Shown here piece by piece: positions 23,722-35,008 of a stretch of DNA of 64,000 bases (its first letter is position 1; each line of letters starts with the position of its first letter). A model generated the notes under the pieces. The model searched no databases. It was given only the letters and a program-made list of their open reading frames with translations, and was not told the origin of the DNA. This DNA comes from Boletus sp. NGJ. Taxonomy: Eukaryota > Basidiomycota > Agaricomycetes > Boletales > Boletaceae. The stretch spans positions 186,001 through 250,000 of the forward strand of contig JAGTXK010000091.1 of the NCBI GenBank assembly GCA_019096195.1, written 5' to 3'. The translations under genes were made by a program, and so were the position numbers.

Positions 23722-25548
23722 ATCGTTTGTTCTAGAGGCAAGTTACAAACTTGTCTCTGTATTAGAATTGCTATGGAATGTACATACTACTACAGTTCCA
23801 ATTCTGCCGACCGATACCTCCAGAAGTACTATGAAAGCAAACAAGCCCGGTCGAAAATTTCAGGTTGGTCGTCTAGCATCAGTCAACTCTTCCATGTAGA
23901 ATGACAGTATAACGCTAAAACACGACATGGATATAATTCCAATCTACAGTTCAAACGCGGGGTACGCACCACGAAAGAGCATTATCTCTGGCAAAGCCTA
24001 GATGCACGCTTTCACGGGAATCTCACGGGAAATGCCAGGAACGTTTAGTAAAGGCCCAAGTGTCAACACATATCGTCCGCTGGCAGGTAATCCATACTGC
24101 TGGACAGCGCCAGTGATCTACCCATTGTCGTCGAGAATATATTTCGTGGCATCCGAATGGTAATATCTGCATGTTCTTGGACTCGTGCTCCACTATACTG
24201 GCGGTTACAAAATTCAGAGTCGCCGTGACGATGGAATTGGATGGTACGGGCTGAAAGAAGTCGGGCAATCTGTGCGGGAGGTCCGTGAGTGCCTCCAGGA
24301 CACCATTGCCGAGTGTTTGCCGCCGGACGAACCGTTCGTTGAACCGATGCATATGGATAATCTCCAGAGGGAAGCGCGTCATTGCAGCGTCGACGAAGAA
24401 AATCCACGCGGAACAAATTGCAGAGACGGTGAGGTGGATGTGCATACGTTGTTGCTGTGTAGGTGGCGCCTTCACGCAGGTACGTCCGCACGGGACGGGG
24501 TACCGTCCATCAAGTATCCACATTGTATGGCTGCGTCCACGCATTCTTGGTGAAAGACACCACCGAACGGCGCAACTTCGTGTGGAACATTACTGCGCGC
24601 AAGAAACGCTACGATGATCCCCCCGAACGTCCCTCTTCTGGAAGATAAAGTGATAACGAACGAGAACCAAGCCAGCTGACTCGAAAGCTGTGGACTTTGC
24701 CAGACTCATCGAATAGTGGAATACTCCTGTGAAATCAATTATTGTGCTGCTGCGGGCCCCGCGGGACTTTATGCTAGCTGCTTTCCTCGCTCAAGCTTGG
24801 CCATCTACAAGAGTAGAAGGATGTTACCCGCCGTCTGGGCTCCGGCTGAAACACTCGAAACCAAAATGGCTGTTCGATACCAAACTGTTAACACCTGTCA
24901 TCCTAATTCATGTATGCCAGGTGTTATTTAGGAAGGACGAGCACGTACTTGGTGCTTCGTGCAGTGTATATATTGTACGTGGCAGAGGATCATTCCGGGG
25001 ATCTCACACAGGAACGAAAGGTGGCGTCCGACCTGGCGCGATGTTGAAGATGATCTTGTGCGGTGCCAAGAATATGGCTTCCGCTATAGACTACGGCCAG
25101 GACAAAAGGGTTATACCTGGTGTGTTCCCTCTCTCGTTCATTAGCATGAGGAACTCCAACGACGCGGCGTCGTGGCATTGGTGGGAGCGTACGGAGAGGC
25201 AAATCTGCCACCTGATGTCAATATGACTGCGGATGCTCTACCACTTCCTCTTGATGAACCGGTCAGTGAATTAGTTATTCATCTCCGAAGGGAAGCAGTC
25301 CGTTGCATTGTTGACGAAGATGGACATGTACACGGGATGAGGGAAGTTCCATTCATTGAGCAACCATGTCATAGTACATTGCGTAGGCATCCCCAGTCAC
25401 TGTAGTCGCCCGCTAGATGGAGCTCCAATAGACTCAGGCCCGTGATTGGGGTCTGGAAAATGCATGTTCTCATTAATGCTGAGGCAATTGCAAACGACTA
25501 AAAAGGTGGACCTCGATTATGACCAGAAACAATACAAAGCTACCTTCA
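23722..25548. other. gene-poor region with two related degenerate coding segments
   Basis: No complete gene could be modelled in this 1.8 kb. Two stretches on the + strand resemble each other. In 24185-24553 the frame reads PPDEPFVEPMHMDN, LQREARHCSVDEE; in 25172-25405 it reads PLDEPVSELVIH, LRREAVRCIVDEDG. The DNA aligns without gaps over the REA-C-VDE part. Between them, 24560-24648 encodes TTERRNFVWNITARKK and then stops. Neither has a convincing start or splice set, so they look like remnants of a duplicated lineage-specific gene. A minus-strand frame of 173 codons overlaps the first segment and is considered a shadow. Confidence 0.4.
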
Positions 25549-27215
25549 TCAGAATAAGAACTTGACATTTTTGTAGAATGTCAGCATGGGATTCTCCCCA
25601 TTTCTGAGTCGTGTCTTGTCTAGGTCGCCATAAGTCTCCATGAACTCTGCGTGACTAAAAACGCTACTCCTTCTCTCTCCGACAGGCAGTCCACTGGCGG
25701 ACTTGACACCGTCAAGCGGCGAACGGCGAGATGACGGAGAGAAGAAATGTGAGCCAAGTGAAAGGGGTGATGTGTCGGGGGCGGAAGGTGACAGACGCGC
25801 ATGACTTGGATGAAAGGGGTCACTACCAGTACCAACAGGCTGTTCGAGGATGTATTCATACATGTCTCGCAGCTGCTCAAACGCGGTGGGGAATAAGATG
25901 TCGAAGTAACCCTGGCGAACGAAGATTGTTTTACAGGGTACCATTATCCCCCGCACGCTCGTTTGTACAACAGGTGCGTTTGTACCTGGCACTGCGTCAG
26001 GCAGAGAGGAGAAGTCCGTGAGAAGTAGACGGTGACGGGGGAAATGTGCGCGGAGCAGGCGAAGAAGAGAGAGCTGGCGCGTAGGTATATATTCCGGGGG
26101 CGACAAGTTTGGCGCAAGGGGAAGGGTCGAGTATACTCTTCTCAACGGAGAAGTACGAAGGTACCATGGTAAGGGTGGTTGGCGCTTTACGCGTTGACGA
26201 AGAGAGAGGAAGGATGCGACGAGGGGGTCAGTGATTCTTGTGTAATACGGTATGAACTCGCCCTCCGCGTCGATGGCGACTAAGCCCTGGAACGGCTCTA
26301 GTGTATGAATGTCATATCGTACGAGGTCATGAGCAAAATTATCCACAACTTCAGCAGCGAGGACACAGCATGGTGCGTGCTCCGTCTTGGTCCAGGAAAA
26401 GACGCTTCGATGCTCGACTCTCGCTGTGTGTTGTCCATGGCCTGCGCGACGTAACCGGGTCCGCTGAACATTCGCGAGGGGGGCACTGATCTCGATGATG
26501 GTATAGACTGTGCGATCATAAACTTCGGGATAGTTTGTACGAAGATGGTCGAGAATATTCAACGCCAAAGTGCCGTTTCCAGCTCCAAGCTCGTAAATCT
26601 TAAAGTCTTCGTAAGGGAAGTATTTCAGAAGATATTCCGACACGAGACACTGAGCAATGGTTTGACCGTACCATGGCTAGATTGACTTTGAGCATTGAAA
26701 GAACGAGGAAGTGAGCCTGCACGCACCTTGAACAGCTCAGTAGGTGTATGCCAAATCTGTCTGCCAGGGCCATCTGTCTCTGACAAGCTGCCACATTCTA
26801 CATAGCGACGCGCAACAGCCGCCTCAAATTGAGTCGTGTCTTTGAAGTTGCTGAAGTCGAATCCCTCATTTTCCTCTCCAGATGCTGTAAATATAGTAGC
26901 TTGCTTGGAGAAATAGCCATAGTGCGGATTGTATAGCGCGTCTTCGATAAAGTCGCGTACGAGCATACGGACTCGAGTCGGTGGGGCAGTAAAAGACTTG
27001 GCCAGGTCATTGGAAGTGACAAGTGGATAGGAAAGGTGTTCCTGGGCGACATCTGCAGAAAACGCGACTTCGGGGTTGAAGTTGAACTTTTCCTTGTCAA
27101 CTTTACGAGGTGGTGGTCTGTCTGCTCCTGGAATTGAGGAAGTCGCAAAGTAAGCCTTGAGGTATTGTCGCCGTTGACAACAACGCCGAGTTTGCCTCAG
27201 CGTTGTCGGGAGCAT
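25549..27215 (-). CDS. NDUFAF7/MidA family methyltransferase, mitochondrial
   Basis: SAM-dependent methyltransferase (DUF185/MidA) that in animals dimethylates an arginine of complex I subunit NDUFS2 during assembly. Two exons, 27215-26727 and 26676-25549, about 538 residues. The N-terminus MLPTTLRQTRRCCQRRQYLK is Arg-rich without acids, a likely mitochondrial presequence. Family blocks are VRDFIEDALYNPHYGYFSKQ, WHTPTELFKPWYGQTIAQCL across the intron, and the SAM loop KIYELGAGNGTLALNILDHL. Post-loop elements include VYTIIEISAPLANVQ and CVLAAEVVDNFAHDLV. The C-terminal half is longer than in bacterial MidA. Start codons of this gene and MMS19 are only 166 bp apart. Confidence 0.9.
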
Positions 27216-27381
27216 GAACGAGCGTTGCCAGTGACCTCGAGCGGAACGGGAAAACCAGATGCGTCACAACGTCAAGTTCCCGCCCAAATCTAATCCATTC
27301 TCGTCTGATCTGCGACCAGCACTCACAACATCCAACTTTTTTTTACATTCTAACTTGGCATTCTAGGTCTGCTCGGTCAAG

Positions 27382-30300
27382 ATGGACGTCGTCGAGCGCA
27401 GTGTTCACTCTTGGATAGCCTCGGAAAAAGACACCGAAGTCGAGAAACTCGTCGCAGGCATGTACCTGACAGATCTCGTCCTCTTTCACATCGTGACTGC
27501 CTTCTTCAGGCATCTCGTCAGGCAGTGTCACTTTCCTCAGTATTGTCAAAGCTCTTGGCGAGTATTTGACGTCTGAAGAGGATCACCTGCGCACCAAAGG
27601 TGCGTCTTCCAGCAGCACCAGCTGAGGCTCCTCTGACCTGTAATAGGCGTACAGATACTTTCTTTAGTCATCGAGCGGTGTCCTAGGGACAAGCTCAATG
27701 GACAAGCAGGTATGAACGTTTGCAGGGACTCCTCCCATTCCTGACAGTGACACCCACCAGTCCGAGTTCTGACCACATTCTATTGTTCCAAGCTGGAGGA
27801 CACAGAAACAATCACGCCAGCGCTCAGAGGACTCTCTTACCTCGTCATTTCCCCCTCTTTTTCGTCCCTCGAGGTCTCTGATGTTCTTTCCGCGTAAGTT
27901 TCATCCCATATCTCCCGTATGAAACTCACATCTATCGTTTAGAATCTTCCAGTGTGTCAAGATGCAGTCATTGGTGCAATCTACCCGTTTCTATGTCTAT
28001 AGAATCGTAGATACTCTCGTGAACTCCTACCAGGCCCATCTTAAAAACATGGGGGAACAATTTCTTTCAAGTTATGCGGTTCTAGCATCTGGGGAAAAAG
28101 ATCCCCGCAACCTCCTCGTCGCGTTCAAAATTGCCCGCGTGATTCTGGCGGACTTTGATATATCGAAGCATGTCGAGGTATGTGCACGAGTTGGGATGGT
28201 CACCGGAAACGTGAACGTCGCCTTACCCGAACCAGAGCTACTTTGACATCACCTTTTGTTACTATCCCATCACCTTCCGTCCTCCCCCAAGACGACCCAT
28301 ATGGAATTAACATCGATGATCTCAAAGACTCGCTCAGGTATGTTTGGGCGTTTCCTGCTCTTTAGTCTCCGATTTACCTGGGATATGTATCGGAATTTGC
28401 CGCTGGGGTACCTCTGAACAGAGCGTGTCTCAGTGCAACCGCTTTCGGGTCCCTTGGCATGCCTCTGTTCCTTGAAAAGCTTGCGATTGGATCATCAATA
28501 ACCAAGGTTTGCATTTCATACAATAGTCAGTCATCGCCAAGTAACATCCCATCATGTGTAGCGGGACGTTTTACAAACGATGGCGGTTTGTTTTCCTGTT
28601 TATGGGATTAGTGTAGCAAGGGAGTTTGGGCGGAAAGTCTGGAGTGCGTTGAAACTCGAGGTATGTATTCCGTTGCTACACACTGCATTAACAGACTATG
28701 TTCCGAGATCTTCCAATCTACGGATCCTTTGACCGAAGAAATAGCTTTGGACACCTTACGCGCCTTCGCTCGTGTCCTCCTGCCAAGTCCGTCCGATTAT
28801 ATCGACGATGCCATTGACGTGTTGGTTCAAACGATCTGCACCGACTCTCTTGGAGTCATTGGGAAACCCGAGATAGCACAAGCGAAAGCAGGAATCAAAG
28901 TCTTGCGTACGCTTGTCGACGTACCATGTATGTCGACGTTAGCCTTCTCAGTGGTGGATTGATGATAGGAGCTGACTCAAAGCCGATCAGCGAAACTCGG
29001 AAATGATGCGATTAAAGATGTAATCAACAAGTTAATTGGACTGTTCCATGATCCAGGGGAAGTCTCCAATCGAGCAGCAGTAATCATGCTCTTGACCGAC
29101 CTCCTAAACACTTTCGTGGCTTCGATAACGTCGGAAACATCGACGACGACCGAACAACTGTCAAGGGATCTTCTCTCTCTTATACCTTCCCTTCTGACGC
29201 CCCACAAGGACGCTGTACTTGGGGTGCTGATTGCCGGATTGAAATCTTCTTCGACACGTTTACCTGCAGTTCACGGGCTCTCTAGTCTTACTCGTATTCC
29301 TACTCTCCTGACAGACAACGAGCTGGGATACATAGTGCTTGAAATTGGTGAGTTCGTTGGGAGGGAGCCTGATGAGGTTGAGGATGTTACGTACGTAATT
29401 TCATTCGGAATGTCTACATCTTGCTTTCTTCCAAAGGATACTGATGTTGTCTCAGAACCGATGTCCTCTCACTACTGTCCTCAATCGCCCTCACGGCCCC
29501 GCACCATCTCGCAAATCAAACTCTCCCCTCATTGTTTGCTATGCTCCCTGAACGGGCACCTTCTAGAGATGCTCAGTCCGAGCGTACGGAGTATTGGCGT
29601 GTGCTTTGCGCCTTGAGCGAGCTCTGCGTACAATCAACTCTGTTCGAAATTCTGGTTATCCGACTTACTGCCAAGCTGGAGTTGCTTTGTTCTCCATCTG
29701 TGTCGCCAAGAGTCTCACCCGGAGGAACAACGAGGTCCGAAGAAGCTGAGCGTAGTGCTGCCTATGCGCATGCACTTCTCCTGACCCTTGCAAATACGCT
29801 TTCAGTGAAGGTCACCAAAACACAACCTGATCCAGACGTCCCTAAGTATGTTGACCAGCTGCTTCCTCACCTTTTCCGGCTTTTCCTCGAGGCTGCGGTA
29901 ACAAGCGAGCGACGGATTTTGGAGGATTCAAGGCTATTGCGTGTTGGCGCACAGATTGTGAAGTTGGTGGTGGAAGCACTATCCGTCGAGTATGTTATCC
30001 ATCCCTCGCATGCTGGTATATTCATGACTCCGCGTAGACAGCAACAAAGGTTCATTGATGGAGTGGATGCAGCTTTCCTTCACGGTCAAGTTAAAGCGGT
30101 TACTGGAGGAGAGTTTCCTTCCCTCAACGAGTTCAGACCCACTCATGTTAGTATAATTCCTCAATCGTTTTGGCCGAGATATTGATCACTGTACAGGTTG
30201 ATGCTAGTGCGCGTCAGCGGGAAACAATGGTTCTTTTTGCAGCAGCGCATGTTCCTCTCCGCAAGGAGGTTCGTGATCTTTTCCGTTAACTCATGTAGAA

Positions 30301-31715
30301 TGTGTTTTTGAGTCTTAGCTTCCTAGGTATCGGTAATGAAGAATCCAGACGCTAAAGGACAGTTCGTGGTATCAGCATTTCTCAGAAATCTTGTTCGGTG
30401 GTGTGATTTATCCACCTGTAGCACCCTACAAAGAGGGGCTGCATCCGAGCTATTTTCGACATTGGTGAATAAATATACGGATGGTGTGTGTCACTCAAGC
30501 CTATCTACATGCTTAGATGTGACTTGTCATGGAGATGTTTCTGATTTCTTGGATGAAATGTTAACAAGTTACTGTTCGGCCACTCTCAATAATGCCCGTG
30601 TTCCTCCCGACGCACGGCGCAAGGCCATAGATAACTGGGTTTGGGTAAGGTTACACCTGAGCTGCTAACCCATGTTTCTTTACTGACATTGAATGTAGAT
30701 AAGTAGAGGTTTGGTAGTGCGCTCCCATCCTTTGGCATCATCGTTTATCGACTCCCTGTTCACTCTTCTTGACGACGAAGCCGTAGCCTGGGATGTGGCA
30801 CGCGCGCTTGGGGCATTGGTCGCAGATGACGGAACTCTGACTAAACGCAACGGTGCCGTACTGAAGGTAGGCGGGAATCGCGCTGAGAATGTCGCAAGGA
30901 GTCCTCACTTCAGCAACCCAGATTCTCCATGTTCAAAAATATTTCGATGTTGTGCTACCAAGGGTGATAGATGGTGCGAACAAGGTTGATGGTGTGTGGT
31001 TAAATGTTCCTGTTACATCACCATGACTTTGATGAGTGAACCTGCTAGGAACGAAGCGAGAGACAGCCTATCTCATTGCTCTCGCGTCTCTCCTCGATGC
31101 AGTTCCAAAATCATTGTATGGAACGCAAATGCCCATCGTGCGTCCATGTCCTATGAGGATTCTCTTTGACCTATGTATGATCCATAGCTTATGCCTCTGC
31201 TACTCCGCGGACTCGAAGTTGCGGATCCTGGGCTTCGTTGGCAAATCATCGAGACATGCTTGAATAATATCAGCGCTTTCTCAGACGAGAAATTATTGTC
31301 GACGTACGCTTCCACCCTCGTAGTTACCATGCTCAAAAATTGCACGGTTGTGGGCATGCCAGAACATGTGAGTGACGAACGCCTAACATAATATTCCATC
31401 GGTCATCCGACGACGATGTGTAGAATGTTCGTGTGGCAGCATTGAAGTACCTGGCACTACTGCCGGGTGCAGTACGCTATGACTTGCTTCACCCATACAA
31501 GCCCCGGGTTTTGAAGGACCTTGCAAAGGCATTGGATGATCCCAAAAGAGCAGTGAGAAAAGAGGCAGTGGTTGCTCGGTTCGTCCTCTATCTTCCATTC
31601 ATTCGTAGAGATTGCTGACGAGGACCCGGCTTGATAGGACGAAATGGTGAGTCCTCTACAGACGAGGGGAGAATCGGCTAAATGTGAATTGGATAGGTAC
31701 AAATATAATGGTTAA
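27382..31715 (+). CDS. MMS19: MMS19, cytosolic iron-sulfur targeting protein
   Basis: HEAT-repeat scaffold of the CIA targeting complex, which delivers Fe-S clusters to DNA polymerases, helicases such as XPD, and other nuclear proteins. ATG 27382 gives MDVVERSVHSWIASEKDTEV. The first intron (27458-27509) is GC-AG and restores GISSGSVTFLSIVKALGEYL. N-terminal MMS19 blocks follow: LSAIFQCVKMQSLVQSTRF, the signature FDITFCYYPITFRPP and DDPYGINIDDLKDSLR, then GMPLFLEKLAIGS. Helical repeats fill the centre. C-terminal HEAT motifs include ALKYLALLPGAVRYDLLHPY and the end is VARTKWYKYNG with TAA at 31713-31715. Around 17 exons. Divergent from the NDUFAF7-like gene. Confidence 0.92.
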
Positions 31716-31972
31716 CCCATCGCTCTGGATCTTGATATAGGGAAACAAAGGCGGACAAGCCGTGTATCTAGAAGTAGCTATGTACTATGTACCATGTAAC
31801 GGCAGGCCAGTCCGTTCACTCTACATAGTGATTTCTAAGTGATTGTGGCTGCGCGGCCACACTAATTTATTGGATTTTGATCGCCGCTTAAAATGAGTGG
31901 CGGTGATCGGTACAGTCTGCTCATGACACGCATGTACTGTATAGTACTTACACTTTTGTCCCGTGGTCCATC

Positions 31973-34900
31973 ATGTGGGTCAGTGGCTTCAAGTCTTTTT
32001 ATCATCTTACTTGGGCTGATCACTTGATTGCTAGACTGAACATCGCAATCCCGAAGGACGGACTTACTGGTTCAACACAGCAACTCGAGAGAGCGTTTGG
32101 GAGAAACCAGACGGTAAGCACCGATCATATAACTGGTTGTCTGTCGTCTCAACTCTATCACAGATCTTAAAACTCCATTTGAGGTTAGAGTCTTTCTTTC
32201 GGTTTATAATCTCTGCTTAGTTTCATATCATAGCGTGCTCTGACGAAAACAAAATGGAAGGAATACTTCTCTGGAGGAAGGAAATACTATTATAACGTGT
32301 GTCCCATTCATTTGTTTCTTTGTTTCAGCTCAGCATTCAACTACATGTCTGCCTAGACGGAATCCAAAGAGTCCAAGTGGGACATGCCAGATGAACTCTT
32401 ACTTCTGCTCGAGAAGGTAGAGAAGGAAGCCCAAGGGAGTCAGCTCGTGCTGGCTAGTAGCGTGTAAGGCTGTCTTTCTATTGTTCCGTGATTTGCAGGG
32501 TGATTTTCGTCCAGTCCCGCAGCATCGCCTACTGCCGCCCAAAATCCCACTGCCCAATCAACTGCTACCCCTGCTGTCCCAGCCTCAACAACCCTCGCAA
32601 ATGGCTCAGATGGCACGGTTGCTCACCCTGGTTCGGTCCTCCCATTCTCCTCGGGTAGCGTCCTTCCCGCGCGGCCAAACCTCCCTGATGATCCGGTGAT
32701 CCCACACAACGGCTTTACTACCTTGGAAGAGGGCGAAAAGGCATTTATGCATTTGTTGAGGAAAGCAGGCGTTGATGCAGATTGGAGTTGGGATCAAACT
32801 ATGAGGGCTATCATCACCGATCCTTTGTATAAAGCGCTGAATACACTCGCTGAGAAAAAAGTAGCTTGGCAAAAGGTTAGTGTTCATGTTTAGTGGTTCT
32901 GATTCCCCTTTATCCTCGCATCTGTAGTACTGACGACTAGTATTACAGTTTACTGATGGACTTCGTGCGAAAGAGGAAGAAGAAAGGGAAGCCCGGTTGT
33001 CCAAGCTACGTCCCGCAATAAGGAATATGCTCAGAGGCAATCCCAACGTCTTTCATTACACGACATTTTCCACAGCCGACAAGCTCTTCTCACAACATCC
33101 AATATGGCAGCAAGCAAAGATCGAGGCAGAGAGAAAGCTCATATTTGATGAATATGTCACAGAACTCAAGCAGCGTGAAGTGGTGCGTTTTCGTTTATAG
33201 CCACACATTTACTATTTCGCTCATCGCGTGTTGATACCTGAGAGTAGCAAGAAACCAGGGCAGCTCGAGCACGCAGTATTTCCAAGATTGTAACCCTTTT
33301 CAAAGAGCTAGGCGTCGATGTACTTACGCGATGGCGCAAAGCCCACGAAATGGTCATCGAATCAGAAGAATGGAAGAGTGATGAAGAGTTGCGAAGGCTC
33401 CCCACGTTGGATATACTTCTGGCATTTGAGGACTATAGTCGAGTCAAGGAACGCGAGTTTGAGGAGCAGATGCGACGTACCCAAGTCGAGAAGATTCGTT
33501 CGGAAAGGAAAGCGCGCGAGGCATTCAAGGTGAATAATGCGGTTGCTGCTTCACTCGCGCAGCATGGACTCGTTCTCACCACCTGCAGGCCCTCCTTCAA
33601 GAATTAATCAATGCAGGCAAGATCAAGGCGCGCTCGAAATGGCGCCAGGTTTACCCCACATTCGCTTCAGATGAGCGTTATCTCAATCTTCTCGGAAAAC
33701 CTGGTTCCAATCCATTAGAACTTTTTTGGGATATTGTTGATCAACTCGACCAAAGGCTCGATGCTAAGATTGCTACCGCTGAGGAATGCATTCGTCGAGT
33801 GGAGGTGCCAAACGAGTCGCCGGAGGATGCCGCTAAAGTTGCGGTAGTCACCGCGCAATCGGCTCTGGATGAGTTCGTCAAAAGGGTGCGAAGGGATCCC
33901 GAGTTAGGCAGGAAGTTGGATGAGCAGGACCTCCAAGAAGTGTTCCGTTGCGTAGGTATTGTCACCTCGGCTTGTTTTTCCCACTCAGCCATTTTTCAGT
34001 TGCACGACCAAGCCGTCAAGAAGCAGCAAGACGAGAAACGCCGCTATGAACGCAGGCAAAGACATCTCCAAGACGATCTCCGCTATGCACTCAAGAAACT
34101 CCCCGATTCCGTCGATATCAACTTGTCATACGAAGCTGTAGGTTTGATTTTTTATGTATATTTGTCCACTTCTGACCCAATGCAACCCTACAAATGTTCC
34201 CAGATCATACCCTTCATTGAGCATCTTCCAGAGTACAAAGCCATCGAGGAAGAAGAAGGCCGTCGTGCCGCCTTCGCCAAGTTTGTGAAGAGGCAAAAAG
34301 AGCGTCTCCGGGAAGTCGCATCCGAAGACGGCGCATCTACCACAAGCAGAAGGCGCAAGGAACCACCTCGTGATAGTGATAGGGATCGCGACCGTGATTA
34401 TGAACGAGAACGCGAGAGAGACCGAGAGCGCGATCGTGACTCGTACCGCGACAAGGGGCGGGACTACGAGCGTGAGAGGGACCGCGATCGCGATAGGGAT
34501 CGTGGAGATCGTGAGCGTGATCGCGACAGGGACAGGGACACGCGTAGCTCTCGACACCATCACCGTGTAGAGGAACATGACACGCACGCACGCGACCATG
34601 GACATCTGGAACGGGACAAAGATCGAGACCGAGAGTATCGGTCTTCCAAGCACCCTCGTGACGAGCGAGATGGGAGAGATGAGAGACGGCGACCTCGCCG
34701 AAGCTCAAGAGACCATGCATATGGGCGTGGACATGATGAGGCGCCGCCTTATGGAAACGAAGATGAAGACGGGGATAAGGGGCGGGAAAAACGCGCACGA
34801 AGCAGAGATGCGGGACGCGATTCATCGAAACATGAAGACAAAGGGTATGGTGAGAGGGCCGAGAAGGTATGCCGGTTAGCCCATGGGGGAAATTACCCAC

Positions 34901-35008
34901 TGAGTTTTTGCAAAGCGGGCAAGATACGACCCCGAAGTTGACGAATCAAAGGAACACAAGGGGGACAGGTCGCGTAGGGCTGAGACCCCGGAGGAGGGGG
35001 AGATATAA
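31973..35008 (+). CDS. PRP40: PRP40 pre-mRNA splicing factor (WW and FF domains)
   Basis: U1 snRNP-associated protein that bridges the 5' splice site and branch-point proteins. The first coding exon is six bases (ATGTGG, 31973-31978), spliced to [20 protein letters not shown] to build WW domain 1. WW domain 2 spans KYYYN and [13 protein letters not shown] across an intron. After a Pro/Gln/Ala-rich linker come several FF domains, for example [20 protein letters not shown] and [20 protein letters not shown]. The C-terminus (about 34350-34860) is an Arg-Asp/Arg-Glu dipeptide tail of over 100 residues. A final intron leads to [20 protein letters not shown] and EEGEI with TAA at 35006-35008. The RD/RE tail is much longer than in yeast Prp40. 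Confidence 0.92.

Noticed and set aside
24023-24544. 173-codon minus-strand open frame
   Set aside because: It overlaps the + strand segment whose similarity to its neighbour copy is better at the protein level; no recognised domain.
34126-34900. Tandem DNA repeat in the PRP40 tail
   Set aside because: The repetition is at the codon level (Arg-Asp/Glu dipeptides) with varied codons, so it reflects protein composition and not a satellite.
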